Origin: Hylemonella sp.
GTDB lineage: Bacteria; Pseudomonadota; Gammaproteobacteria; Burkholderiales; Burkholderiaceae_C
NCBI RefSeq assembly: GCF_027532185.1
Contig: NZ_JAPZSV010000002.1
Coordinates: 434,001 to 498,000, forward strand
Direction of reading: 5' to 3'
Length of the DNA stretch: 64,000 nucleotides
In this document: in pieces, positions 30,910 to 39,578 of the stretch
How positions within the stretch are numbered: position 1 is the stretch's first letter
How the letters are laid out: each line of letters starts with the position of its first letter
Notes under the pieces: generated by a model
Databases searched by the model: none
What the model saw: the letters and a program-made list of their open reading frames with translations, nothing else
What the model was told of the DNA's origin: nothing
Made by a program: the position numbers and the translations under genes

Positions 30910-33219
30910 TCAGCGGCGCGTCTTGCGGCCCTTGCCCTTGGCCTTGTCGACCACCTTCTTCGCCGCGGCCTTGACCGAGGCCTTGAGGGCCTGGATGGGC
31001 GACGGGAGCGCACGTTTCTGTGCATCCCCCGCCTTCTTCTGCGCGCGCTTCTGGGATGCCTTGCGCGGCACGCCCGTCGGTTCGTCGTCGTCTCCGTGCG
31101 AGAGGCCCTTGTCGCGCAGGGCACGGCTGGTCAGCTCCTCGCCTTCGCGCACCAGGCGGAAGTCGATGCGCCGGCCGTCCAGGTCCACACGGCTGACCTG
31201 CACGCGCACGCGCGTGCCGATGGCATAGCGGATGCCGGTGCGCTCGCCGCGCAACTCCTGGCGCACCTCGTCAAAGCGGAAGTACTCACCGCCGAGCTCG
31301 GTGATGTGGATCAGCCCTTCGACGTACATGGCGTCCAGCGTGACGAAGAGGCCGAAGCTGGTCGCCGCCGTCACGATGCCGCTAAATTCCTCGCCCAGGT
31401 GCTCGCGCATGTACTTGCACTTGAGCCAGGCTTCCACATCGCGGCTGGCCTCGTCGGCACGGCGTTCGTTGGCGCTGCAATGCAGGCCGGCGGCCTGCCA
31501 GGCCATGAGTTCTGCACTGACCTTCTTGGGCTTCTCGCCCGAGACCTTCATCTTCGCGGCTTCGCTCTTCTCGATGCGCTTGGTGAGCTTGGCATGCGCC
31601 TCGCCCGGCGTGGGCAGCACGGGCAGGTGGTAGCGGGTCTTGTTGAGGATGGCCTTGATCACGCGGTGCACCAGCAGGTCCGGGTAGCGCCGAATGGGGC
31701 TGGTGAAGTGGGTGTAGGCCTCGAAGGCCAGGCCGAAGTGGCCGCTGTTGTGCGGCGTGTAGATGGCCTGCTGCATGGAGCGCAGCAGCATGGCGTGGAT
31801 CTGCTGGGCGTCGGGCCGCTCCTTGGTGGCGATGGCAATCGCCTGGAATTCGGCGGGCGACGGGTTCTCGCTGATCGTCAGGCCCACGCCTGTGGCCTTC
31901 AGGTAGTTGCGCAGCAGCTCGTTCTTCTCGGGCGTCGGCCCCTCGTGCACGCGGAACAGGCCGGCGTGCTTGCTCTGGCCGATGAAGTCGGCGCTGCAGA
32001 CGTTGGCTGCCAGCATGGCCTCCTCGATCAGGCGGTGCGCGTCGTTGCGCGTGCGCGGCACGATCTTCTCGATGCGTCCGCTCTCGTCGCAGATGATCTG
32101 GGTCTCGGTGGTCTCGAAGTCCACCGCACCGCGCTTGGCGCGCGCGGCCAGCAACGCGCGATAGACGTCGTGCAGGTGGATGAGATCCTGCACCCGTTCT
32201 TTGCGCCGCGCCGCCTCGGGGCCGCGGGTGTTGGCCAGGATGGCCGCCACCTCGGTGTAAGTGAAGCGTGCATGGCTGTGCATCACGGCCGGATAGAACT
32301 GGTAGGCCGTGACCTCGCCCTCGCTGCTCACGAACATGTCACAGACCATGCACAGGCGGTCCACGTCCGGGTTCAGCGAGCACAGGCCGTTGGAGAGTTT
32401 CTCCGGCAGCATAGGAATCACGCGGCGCGGGAAGTAGACGCTGGTGGCGCGGTCGTAGGCATCGACATCAATGGCGCTGCCGGTCTCCACGTAGTGGCTC
32501 ACGTCGGCAATGGCCACCAGCAGGCGCCAGCCGCGCAGCGCGGCCTTGCCGCGCCCCTGAGTGGCGGGCTCGCAGTAGACGGCGTCATCGAAGTCACGCG
32601 CGTCTTCGCCGTCGATGGTCACCAGCGGCACGTCGGTGAGGTCGACGCGGTGCTTCGTGTCCTGCGGCCGCACCTTGTCGGGCAGGCTGCGCGCCTGGGC
32701 GATGCAGGCCTCGGAAAACTCGTGCGGCACGCTGTACTTGCGCACCGCGATCTCGATCTCCATACCTGGATCGTCGATCTCGCCCAGCACCTCCTTGATG
32801 CGCCCCACGGGCTGGCCATAGAGCGCCGGCGGCTCGACGAGCTCGACGACGACCACCTGGCCGGCCTTGGCCTGGCCGGTCGCGCCCTTGGGGATCAGAA
32901 TGTCCTGGCCATAGCGCTTGTCTTCGGGGGCGACAAGCCAGACTCCGCTTTCCTGCAGCAGACGGCCAATGATGGGTTGCGCGGCGCGCTCGATGATCTC
33001 CAGCACCCGCCCCTCGGGCCGACCCTTGCGGTCGAAGCGCACGATGCGAGCCTTGACACGGTCCTTGTGCAGCACGGCCCGCATCTCGTTGGGCGGCAGG
33101 TAGATGTCGGGCTCGCCGTCATCACGCACCACGAAGCCGTGGCCGTCGCGATGGCCGCTGATGGTTCCTTCGAATTCTTCCAGCAGGCTGCCGGAGTGAG
33201 CAATATTCTTGATATACAA
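30910..33219 (-). CDS. rnr: Ribonuclease R
   Basis: Processive 3'-5' exoribonuclease that degrades structured RNA, important in rRNA quality control. The 769 residues contain cold-shock-like N-terminal domains ([26 protein letters not shown]), the RNB catalytic domain with [18 protein letters not shown], an S1 domain ([26 protein letters not shown]) and a Lys/Ala-rich basic tail from about residue 700. The start is uncertain: TTG 33219 (reading [10 protein letters not shown]) is used, but no strong Shine-Dalgarno supports it and an internal start just before EEFEGTISG is possible. It diverges from tRNA-Leu with only about 21 bp between them. Confidence 0.94.
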   Translation of the reverse strand: MYIKNIAHSGSLLEEFEGTISGHRDGHGFVVRDDGEPDIYLPPNEMRAVLHKDRVKARIVRFDRKGRPEGRVLEIIERAAQPIIGRLLQESGVWLVAPEDKRYGQDILIPKGATGQAKAGQVVVVELVEPPALYGQPVGRIKEVLGEIDDPGMEIEIAVRKYSVPHEFSEACIAQARSLPDKVRPQDTKHRVDLTDVPLVTIDGEDARDFDDAVYCEPATQGRGKAALRGWRLLVAIADVSHYVETGSAIDVDAYDRATSVYFPRRVIPMLPEKLSNGLCSLNPDVDRLCMVCDMFVSSEGEVTAYQFYPAVMHSHARFTYTEVAAILANTRGPEAARRKERVQDLIHLHDVYRALLAARAKRGAVDFETTETQIICDESGRIEKIVPRTRNDAHRLIEEAMLAANVCSADFIGQSKHAGLFRVHEGPTPEKNELLRNYLKATGVGLTISENPSPAEFQAIAIATKERPDAQQIHAMLLRSMQQAIYTPHNSGHFGLAFEAYTHFTSPIRRYPDLLVHRVIKAILNKTRYHLPVLPTPGEAHAKLTKRIEKSEAAKMKVSGEKPKKVSAELMAWQAAGLHCSANERRADEASRDVEAWLKCKYMREHLGEEFSGIVTAATSFGLFVTLDAMYVEGLIHITELGGEYFRFDEVRQELRGERTGIRYAIGTRVRVQVSRVDLDGRRIDFRLVREGEELTSRALRDKGLSHGDDDEPTGVPRKASQKRAQKKAGDAQKRALPSPIQALKASVKAAAKKVVDKAKGKGRKTRR

Positions 33220-33240
33220 TCCTGTTCTTGTTCCTGAGAT

Positions 33241-33325
<85 letters not shown>

Positions 33326-33339
33326 AGTTTATGACCAAA

Positions 33340-33370
33340 AGCCGCTGATCTTCAGCGGCTTTTTGTTTTT
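33340..33370 (+). terminator. Intrinsic terminator after tRNA-Leu copy 1
   Basis: A 9-bp stem AGCCGCTGA/TCAGCGGCT (33340-33348 with 33352-33360) with a 3-nt loop is followed by TTTTGTTTTT, a textbook terminator 14 nt after the tRNA 3' end. Confidence 0.92.
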
Positions 33371-33447
33371 CTGCGGGGCCTTCGCAACATCGCAGATCGA
33401 GCATCACACGCCATCGTGCTCCAGCCGAATGCGCCAAAAAATCAGTC

Positions 33448-33453
33448 TATAAT
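33448..33453 (+). promoter_or_regulatory. -10 element for tRNA-Leu copy 2
   Basis: A perfect TATAAT at 33448-33453 lies 16 nt ahead of the second tRNA-Leu and is followed by a GC-rich TCGCGC discriminator, typical of stringently controlled stable-RNA promoters. The -35 is poor. Confidence 0.7.
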
Positions 33454-33469
33454 TCGCGCTTTCCTGAAA

Positions 33470-33554
<85 letters not shown>

Positions 33555-33561
33555 AGATGCG

Positions 33562-33592
33562 AAAAAGCCGCTGCACCGCAGCGGCTTTTTTC
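33562..33592 (+). terminator. Intrinsic terminator after tRNA-Leu copy 2
   Basis: GCCGCTGC (33567-33574) pairs with GCAGCGGC around ACC, flanked by an A-run and followed by TTTTTT. It lies 7 nt past the tRNA. The remaining stretch to the rimO stop (33593-33736) shows only a GC-rich tail ending CCTGGGGGT and no gene. Confidence 0.92.
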
Positions 33593-33736
33593 ATTCTCGA
33601 TCGACAGGCAATCTGACCGAGCGGGAAGGGCTTGAACCAGCAACGCCGTGGAACCGGCTCTGCCGGGCCACTGGCGTTGCCCTCTGCAAGGCGGATGGCG
33701 AAGCGAACGTAGGGAGCGGAGCCTGGGGGTGTTCAA

Positions 33737-35137
33737 TCAGACAGGAACGGCCACCAGATCGTGGCCCTGCGCGCCCACGATGCGCGCCCGCGTGAACTCT
33801 CCCACCCTGAGCGTCTTGCTGATCTTCTCCGGCGGCAGCAGCTGCACCACGCCGTCGATCTCGGGCGCATCGGCGTAGCTGCGACCCACCCCGCCCTTGC
33901 GGCCCAGGGCCGGCGCGCTGTCCACGAGCACCTGCATGGTCGCGCCGATGCGCCGCTGCAGGCGGGCCGTGGACACCTCTTCGGCCACGGCCATGAAGCG
34001 CGCGCGGCGCTCCTCGCGCAGCGCCTCGGGCAGCATGCCCGGCAGCTCGTTGGCGGCCGCGCCCTTGACGGGGCTGTAGGCAAAACAACCCGCACGGTCG
34101 ATCTGCGCCTCGCGCATGAAGTCCAGCAGGTGCGTGAACTCTTCTTCGGTCTCACCGGGGAAGCCGGCGATGAAGGTGCTGCGGATCACCAGCTCGGGGC
34201 AGATCTCACGCCAGCGCTGGATGCGCTCCAGGTTGCGCTCGCCGCTGGCCGGGCGCTTCATGCGCCGCAGCACCTCAGGGTGGCTGTGCTGGAAGGGCAC
34301 GTCGAGATAAGGCAGCACCAGGCCCTGCGCCATCAGCGGCAGGATCTCGTCGACATGCGGATAGGGATAGACGTAATGCAGGCGCACCCAGGCGCCATGC
34401 GCCTCGGCCAGCGCGCCCAGGGACTGCACCAGATCCAGCATGCGGGTCTTGACCGGCTTGCCGTCCCAGAAACCGGTGCGGTACTTCACGTCCACACCGT
34501 AGGCCGAGGTGTCCTGACTGATCACCAGCAACTCTTTCACGCCGCCTTCAAACAGGGCCTTCGCCTCCTTGAGCACATCACCGACCGGGCGCGAGGCCAG
34601 GTCACCGCGCATCGAGGGAATGATGCAGAAGGTGCAGCGGTGGTTGCAGCCCTCGCTGATCTTCAGGTAGGCGTAGTGGCGCGGCGTGAGCTTGAGCCCG
34701 GCTTCCCCGAAAGCACCCGGCACCAGGTCGATGAAGGGATCGTGCGGCTTGGGCAGGTGGGCGTGCACGGCGTCCATCACTTCCTGCGTGGCGTGCGGGC
34801 CGGTCACGGCCAGCACGCTGGGGTGCATTTCCCTGACCAGATTGCCGCCGCCCTCGCCCGTCTTGGCGCCCAGGCAGCCCGTCACAATGACTTTGCCGTT
34901 CTCGGCCAGGGCCTCGCCGATGGTGTCCAGGCTCTCCTTGACAGCGTCATCGATGAAACCGCAGGTGTTCACGATCACCAGATCCGCGCCCTGGAAGGTC
35001 TTGGAGGTCTGGTAGCCCTCGGCACTCAATTGCGTGAGGATCAGCTCGGAATCCGTCAGGGCCTTGGGACAGCCCAGGCTGACGAACCCGACCTTGGGGG
35101 GCTGCACGCTGGCAGCGGGGGACAAAACTTCGCTCAT
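33737..35137 (-). CDS. rimO: Ribosomal protein uS12 methylthiotransferase RimO
   Basis: Radical-SAM enzyme that adds a methylthio group to a conserved Asp of S12. The 466 residues have the N-terminal UPF0004 domain ([16 protein letters not shown], with Cys residues for the auxiliary 4Fe-4S cluster), the radical-SAM CxxxCxxC in [18 protein letters not shown], and a C-terminal TRAM domain. A GACAAT hexamer ends 7 nt before the ATG, with no Shine-Dalgarno. A glutamine-amidotransferase gene lies upstream on the same strand. Confidence 0.97.
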   Translation of the reverse strand: MSEVLSPAASVQPPKVGFVSLGCPKALTDSELILTQLSAEGYQTSKTFQGADLVIVNTCGFIDDAVKESLDTIGEALAENGKVIVTGCLGAKTGEGGGNLVREMHPSVLAVTGPHATQEVMDAVHAHLPKPHDPFIDLVPGAFGEAGLKLTPRHYAYLKISEGCNHRCTFCIIPSMRGDLASRPVGDVLKEAKALFEGGVKELLVISQDTSAYGVDVKYRTGFWDGKPVKTRMLDLVQSLGALAEAHGAWVRLHYVYPYPHVDEILPLMAQGLVLPYLDVPFQHSHPEVLRRMKRPASGERNLERIQRWREICPELVIRSTFIAGFPGETEEEFTHLLDFMREAQIDRAGCFAYSPVKGAAANELPGMLPEALREERRARFMAVAEEVSTARLQRRIGATMQVLVDSAPALGRKGGVGRSYADAPEIDGVVQLLPPEKISKTLRVGEFTRARIVGAQGHDLVAVPV

Positions 35138-35150
35138 GGCCGCTATTGTC
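35135..35150 (-). promoter_or_regulatory. Putative leaderless start signal of rimO
   Basis: Reading the minus strand, GACAAT (plus 35145-35150) is followed by exactly 7 nt and then the rimO ATG. No AGGAG-like sequence lies in between. If the hexamer is a -10, transcription would start at or next to the A of ATG. Confidence 0.4.
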
Positions 35151-35181
35151 CCAGTATTCCTTCCGGCCTGGCGCCGGGCGC

Positions 35182-35973
35182 TCAGAGATCGGGCAGGCGA
35201 CTCTGGGCTGCGGCCAGGAAGGCTTCCAGCAGGGGCGAGCAGTCCAGCAAGTCATTGCCGGCCTGGCTGTGAAACTCCGGATGCCATTGCACGCCGCAGA
35301 CGAAGCTGCCGCCATTCCAGCGGATGGCCTCGATCACGCCGTCATCACTGCTCAACGCCTCCACCACCATGTCGCGCCCCAGTCGATGGACACCCTGGTG
35401 GTGGATGGACACGACCTGCCCGTCGGACCGCTCACCGAACCAGCCGCGCATCAGGCCGTCTTCGGCAAAGCTCACGCGATGCACATGCCGATCGTAGTGG
35501 CCGCTTTCATGGTCGTGCGTGTCGGGACGCTGGGTCCGCAAATCCTGGTAGAGCGAGCCCCCGAGCGCCACATTGAGCAGCTGCATGCCACGGCAGATGC
35601 CCAGGATGGGTTTTCCGGCCTCCATGAACTCATGCACCAGCTCCAGCTCGTAGGCATCCCGCACCGGGTCGCCGCTCCATTCGGACCGCAGTGGCTCCTC
35701 GCCATAGGCGCGCGGACTCACGTCGGCACCGCCCTGCAGGATGAGGCCGTCAAGGTACTGTGCATAGTCGCGCAGACGGATATTGCTGCGTATCAGCTCG
35801 CCGCCCTGCACCACCGACGGGACCATGAGCAGCAGCACGTCGCGTGACATGGCCCACTGGGCCACGCTCTGCTCGTACACCAGCAGGGTCTTGGTCTTGA
35901 TGCCGCTGGCACCGGGTTCGGGATGAAAGATGCGGGCCGAGAGGCCGATGCGCAGAGGGGGGCGGCTGCTCAT
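35182..35973 (-). CDS. Class I glutamine amidotransferase-like hydrolase (peptidase C26, PuuD-like)
   Basis: Gamma-glutamyl hydrolase of 263 residues, resembling gamma-glutamyl-GABA hydrolase PuuD. The nucleophile Cys lies in [24 protein letters not shown] and the catalytic His-x-Glu in [11 protein letters not shown]. No other putrescine-pathway genes are present, so a role in polyamine breakdown is only suggested by family. It lies 44 nt upstream of rimO and starts with the same signal as rimO: GACAAT ending 6 nt before ATG. Confidence 0.85.
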   Translation of the reverse strand: MSSRPPLRIGLSARIFHPEPGASGIKTKTLLVYEQSVAQWAMSRDVLLLMVPSVVQGGELIRSNIRLRDYAQYLDGLILQGGADVSPRAYGEEPLRSEWSGDPVRDAYELELVHEFMEAGKPILGICRGMQLLNVALGGSLYQDLRTQRPDTHDHESGHYDRHVHRVSFAEDGLMRGWFGERSDGQVVSIHHQGVHRLGRDMVVEALSSDDGVIEAIRWNGGSFVCGVQWHPEFHSQAGNDLLDCSPLLEAFLAAAQSRLPDL

Positions 35974-35985
35974 GCCGTCATTGTC
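35971..35985 (-). promoter_or_regulatory. Putative leaderless start signal of the C26 hydrolase gene
   Basis: On the minus strand GACAAT (plus 35980-35985) is followed by 6 nt and ATG, with no Shine-Dalgarno. This is the same hexamer and near-identical spacing as at rimO. Confidence 0.4.
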
Positions 35986-36021
35986 GCCCCAAGCGCGGCG
36001 CGGCGCAAAGCAGCGCCGCCA

Positions 36022-36555
36022 TCAACGCTTGAGTCCGAAGGTCTCCAGCATCTGCTCGGTCTGCTTCTGCATCTGCTCCTGCATCTGCAGATATAGGTTT
36101 TTCGACTGTTCGAGGTTCTGCGTCACCAGCCCCTGCATCATGGGTGCCTGCATGGCCATGAACTGGTTCCACATCTCGGGTGTCAGGCCCTGGGACTGCT
36201 CAGCCATGCGGGTCTGCAGTTCCTGCATCGTCTGGATGTTCTTCTCCAGGTAGCCGCCCATCAAGCCCTGCATGGCGTGCCCATAAAAACGGATGATGTT
36301 GGCCAGCAACGAGGTGCTGAACATGGGCGTGCCGCCCGCTTCTTCTTCCAGGATGATCTGCAACAGGATGCTGCGCGTGAGGTCTTCGCCACTCTTGGCA
36401 TCACGCACCACGAAGGCTGCGCTGTCCATGACCAGTTGCTTGATCTCGGCCAGCGTGATGTAGCTCGAGGTCTGGGTGTCGTACAGACGGCGGTTCGGGT
36501 ATTTCTTGATCACCCGCTCGGCGCCTGCAGGCGCCTCAGCCTTTTTTTCCTTCAT
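36022..36555 (-). CDS. phaR: Polyhydroxyalkanoate synthesis regulator PhaR
   Basis: DNA-binding repressor that also binds PHB granules and controls phasin and PHA genes. The 177 residues begin with the PHB/PHA accumulation regulator domain (VIKKYPNRRLYDTQTSSYITLAEIKQLV), followed by a second conserved block (DLTRSILLQIILEEEAGG) and a C-terminal Gln/Met-rich coiled coil. A strong GGAG site precedes the ATG. The gene is alone here, since phaC, phaA and phaB are not in the window, but it implies that the organism stores PHA. Confidence 0.94.
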   Translation of the reverse strand: MKEKKAEAPAGAERVIKKYPNRRLYDTQTSSYITLAEIKQLVMDSAAFVVRDAKSGEDLTRSILLQIILEEEAGGTPMFSTSLLANIIRFYGHAMQGLMGGYLEKNIQTMQELQTRMAEQSQGLTPEMWNQFMAMQAPMMQGLVTQNLEQSKNLYLQMQEQMQKQTEQMLETFGLKR

Positions 36556-36630
36556 ACCCGGATCTCCTCTCCTCGGTCCTCACGTCAGCACCGTTGCACT
36601 GAGTCGCAACACATTCTAGGAAGCCCCATG

Positions 36631-36660
36631 GGGCCGTGCCCCAAGGTTTACCCTGAGGGG
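36631..36660. repeat. Second copy of the REP-like intergenic motif
   Basis: GGGCCGTGCCCCAAGG (36631-36646) followed by CCCTGAGGGG (36651-36660) resembles the unit at 19095-19127, between tRNA-Val and phaR. It includes short self-complementary segments but no T-run. Confidence 0.4.
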
Positions 36661-36690
36661 GCATGGCACCCGGTGAAAAGAGGAAGGGAT

Positions 36691-36767
36691 TGGTAGGCGC
36701 GATTGGACTCGAACCAACGACCCCCACCATGTCAAGGTGGTGCTCTAACCAGCTGAGCTACGCGCCT
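36691..36767 (-). tRNA. tRNA-Val(GAC)
   Basis: A 77-nt tRNA with encoded CCA. The acceptor AGGCGCG pairs with CGCGCCT. The anticodon loop TTGACAT in a CCACC/GGTGG stem gives anticodon GAC (reads GUC and GUU). The T arm carries TTCGAGT. A minus-strand TATACT hexamer (plus 36789-36794) is a plausible -10. Confidence 0.97.
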
Positions 36768-36858
36768 GAGAATTTGTTCGAGACCGCGAGTATAGCAGCA
36801 AAAGTGATGAGCTCCGTTGGGGTCGTGGCAGACTCCGATCTGCGCGCAGGCCCGGGGT

Positions 36859-36885
36859 CATAATTGACGTTTACGTCAACGTCAA
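36859..36885 (+). promoter_or_regulatory. Palindromic operator overlapping the SDR promoter (LiuR-like)
   Basis: A CATAAT hexamer (36859-36864) runs into a perfect 7-2-7 inverted repeat, TTGACGT-TT-ACGTCAA (36864-36879), with a further CGTCAA half-site ending at 36885. Palindromes built on ACGT with this spacing resemble operators of the MerR-type regulator LiuR, which controls branched-chain amino acid breakdown in proteobacteria. The position just after the -10 suggests repression. Confidence 0.6.
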
Positions 36886-36900
36886 TCACAGGAGAACTTC

Positions 36901-37659
36901 ATGCAGATCGCTGGCAAGGTATTCATCGTCACCGGTGGCGCTTCGGGACTGGGCGAAGGCACGGCCCGCATGCTCGCGGCCAACGGCGGCAAGGTCGTCA
37001 TCGCCGACCTGCAGGTCGAGCGCGGCGAGGCCGTTGCCAAGGAGATCGGCGGCGCCTTCGTCAAATGCGATGTGAGCCAGGAAGCCGATGGCCAGGCCGT
37101 GGTGGCCAAGGCCGTGTCGCTGGGCAAGCTCATGGGCCTGGTCAACTGCGCGGGCATCGCGCCGGCCGAGAAAACCGTGGGCAAGAACGGCGCACACGCG
37201 CTGAGCACGTTCAGCAAGACCATCACGGTGAACCTGATCGGCAGCTTCAACATGATCCGACTGGCCGCCGACGCCATGTGTAAGAACGAGCCCGAGCCCA
37301 CGGGCGAGCGCGGCGTGCTGATCTCCACCGCCAGCGTGGCCGCCTACGACGGCCAGATCGGACAGGCGGCCTACAGCGCGTCCAAGGGCGGCGTGGTCGG
37401 CATGACCCTGCCCATCGCACGCGACCTGGCACGCAATGGCATCCGCAACATGACCATCGCCCCCGGCATCTTCGGCACGCCCATGCTCTTCGGCATGCCG
37501 CAGGAGGTTCAGGACGCGCTGGCCGCCAGCGTGCCCTTCCCGAGCCGCCTGGGCACACCCGAGGACTACGCCAAGCTGGCGCGGCACATCATCGAGAACG
37601 ACATGCTCAACGGCGAGGTGATCCGCCTCGACGGCGCCATCCGCCTCGCGCCACGCTGA
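36901..37659 (+). CDS. SDR oxidoreductase, 3-hydroxyacyl-CoA dehydrogenase (HSD10) type
   Basis: The 252-residue SDR closely resembles the type II 3-hydroxyacyl-CoA / 2-methyl-3-hydroxybutyryl-CoA dehydrogenases: [16 protein letters not shown] cofactor motif, acidic D after beta-2 (IADLQ) pointing to [13 protein letters not shown], and catalytic Ser and YSASK in [23 protein letters not shown]. It probably acts in isoleucine or fatty-acid beta-oxidation. The LiuR-like palindrome directly upstream supports this. It has AGGAGA 7 nt before ATG and is followed 13 nt later by a gamma-glutamyltransferase gene. Confidence 0.9.
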   Translation: MQIAGKVFIVTGGASGLGEGTARMLAANGGKVVIADLQVERGEAVAKEIGGAFVKCDVSQEADGQAVVAKAVSLGKLMGLVNCAGIAPAEKTVGKNGAHALSTFSKTITVNLIGSFNMIRLAADAMCKNEPEPTGERGVLISTASVAAYDGQIGQAAYSASKGGVVGMTLPIARDLARNGIRNMTIAPGIFGTPMLFGMPQEVQDALAASVPFPSRLGTPEDYAKLARHIIENDMLNGEVIRLDGAIRLAPR

Positions 37660-37672
37660 GCACAGACCGACC

Positions 37673-39550
37673 ATGCGTCGCCCTCGGCTCACCCACCTGC
37701 TCGCGCTGCTGACGGCAGCGATGCTGGTGGGCGCGCCGGCGGGCGCGAAATCGCCAGCGCCAGCGGGCGCACCGCTGCAGCCCGAGGCGGCCAGCGGTCG
37801 CCAGGCCAAGCCCGGCTGGTCCAGCCGCAAGTTCGCGGTGGCCGCAGCGCATCCTCTGGCGGTCGATGCGGGCTACCGAGTTCTCAAGGAAGGCGGCAGT
37901 GCCATCGACGCGGCGGTCGCCGTGCAGATGGTGCTGACCTTGGTCGAACCGCAGTCCAGCGGCATCGGCGGCGGCGCATTTCTGCTGCACCACGATGGCA
38001 AGATCACCGAGGCCTATGACGGCCGCGAGACGGCGCCCAGTGCCGTCGATGAACAACTGTTCCTCGACGATCAGGGCAAGCCCCTGTCCTTCCAGGCAGC
38101 CGTGCACAGCGGGCGTTCGGTCGGCACCCCCGGCGTGCTGCGCCTGCTGGAGCTGGCCCATCGCCAGCACGGCCAATTGCCCTGGGCCCGTCTGTTCGAA
38201 CCCGCGATCGCCCTGGCCGAGCAGGGCTTTGCCGTGAGCCCGCGCCTGCACGCCCTGCTGGCCGAAACCCCCGAGTTGCGGCGTGACCCGGTGGCGGCCG
38301 CGCATTACTACGATGCCCAGGGCCGCCCCTGGCCTGTGGGCCATATGCTCAGCAACCCTGAACTTGCCGCGGTGCTGCGACGCATCGCCGCCGAAGGCAG
38401 TGCCGCCTTCTATGGCGGCGAGGTGGCCGAAGCCATCGTGCGCAAGGTGCGCGAGCATCCGATCCATCCGGGCCGTTTGAGCCTGGAGGACCTCACGGAG
38501 TACGAAGCCACGGTGCGCCCGCCCCTGTGTTTCGTCTACAGCGCACGGCCGCTGAACCCGCCCCAGGCCAAGACAAGGGCGCGGATGCGTGACGTGCGCA
38601 TCTGCGGCATGCCGCCGCCCAGCTCCGGCACGCTCGCGGTGGGACAGATCCTGGGCCTGCTGGCCCACACCCCCGCCGCGAAGCTGCCACCGCAGCGCAG
38701 TCCTCAGGGGCTGCGACCCGGCCCGCACTGGCTGCACCTCTATGCCGAAGCCGCGCGCCTGGCCTTCGCCGACCGCGCGCTTTATGTGGCCGACCCCGAC
38801 TACGTGCCGCCGCCGGGCCCCAGCTGGATGAGCCTGCTTGACGACGACTACATCGCCCAGCGGGCCAAGCTGATCCAGAGCGGTCCGCACGGCAAGCGCG
38901 TGCCCGAGGCTCCAGCGGGTGTGCCCGCCGGTGTGCAGCAGAGCCGCGCCCCCATGCCCGAACAGCCCGAGTACGGCACCAGCCACATCAGCATCGTCGA
39001 CAGCCAGGGCCGTGCCCTGGCGATGACGAGCAGCATCGAAGCCGCCTGGGGGGCCCGCCTCATGGTCAACCGCGGCGTGGGTCTCTCCGGCGGCTTCCTG
39101 CTCAACAACCAGCTGACCGACTTCAGCTTCGTGCCACGCAGCGAGTCGGGCGCGCCGATCGCTAACCGTGTGGAGCCGCGCAAGCGCCCGCGCTCGTCCA
39201 TGACGCCGCTCTTGGTCTTCGAGCGCCCGCGCGGCGAATTCCTGCTGAGCGGCGGCAGCCCGGGGGGGGCCTACATCATCCATTACACGGGCAAGCTGCT
39301 CTACAGCACGCTGCACTGGGGACTGGACGTGCAGCAGGCCATCAACCTGCCCAATATCGCGTCCTTCGGCGGACCCGTGCTGCTGGAAGAAGGTGGCTTC
39401 CCGCCCGCTACCTTACGCGCCCTGCGCCAGCGCGGACACGTCGTGCGCGAGCAGCCTCTGACCAGCGGCCTGCAGGCCATCCAGGTGCGGGGCAAGGGGC
39501 TCTACGGCGGCGCCGACCCGCGGCGCGAGGGTGTGGTCCGGGGCGATTGA
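37673..39550 (+). CDS. ggt: Gamma-glutamyltransferase
   Basis: Periplasmic N-terminal-nucleophile hydrolase that cleaves and transfers the gamma-glutamyl group of glutathione. The 625-residue precursor has a signal peptide (about 1-25, ending AGA-KSPAP), the large-subunit motif SGIGGGAFLLHH, and self-cleavage just before T436 in EYGTSHISIVDSQG. The small subunit contains GGFLLNNQLTDFS and the substrate loop LLSGGSPGG. The second residue after the catalytic Thr is Ser rather than the more usual Thr. It precedes dnaG by 28 nt. Confidence 0.94.
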   Translation: MRRPRLTHLLALLTAAMLVGAPAGAKSPAPAGAPLQPEAASGRQAKPGWSSRKFAVAAAHPLAVDAGYRVLKEGGSAIDAAVAVQMVLTLVEPQSSGIGGGAFLLHHDGKITEAYDGRETAPSAVDEQLFLDDQGKPLSFQAAVHSGRSVGTPGVLRLLELAHRQHGQLPWARLFEPAIALAEQGFAVSPRLHALLAETPELRRDPVAAAHYYDAQGRPWPVGHMLSNPELAAVLRRIAAEGSAAFYGGEVAEAIVRKVREHPIHPGRLSLEDLTEYEATVRPPLCFVYSARPLNPPQAKTRARMRDVRICGMPPPSSGTLAVGQILGLLAHTPAAKLPPQRSPQGLRPGPHWLHLYAEAARLAFADRALYVADPDYVPPPGPSWMSLLDDDYIAQRAKLIQSGPHGKRVPEAPAGVPAGVQQSRAPMPEQPEYGTSHISIVDSQGRALAMTSSIEAAWGARLMVNRGVGLSGGFLLNNQLTDFSFVPRSESGAPIANRVEPRKRPRSSMTPLLVFERPRGEFLLSGGSPGGAYIIHYTGKLLYSTLHWGLDVQQAINLPNIASFGGPVLLEEGGFPPATLRALRQRGHVVREQPLTSGLQAIQVRGKGLYGGADPRREGVVRGD

Positions 39551-39578
39551 GCGGGCTTCCTACAATCAGGCCCTAGCT

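Noticed and set aside
36663-36863. Plus-strand ORF of 66 codons over tRNA-Val
   Set aside because: GAIGLEPTTPTMSRWCSNQLSYAP is the antisense translation of tRNA-Val.
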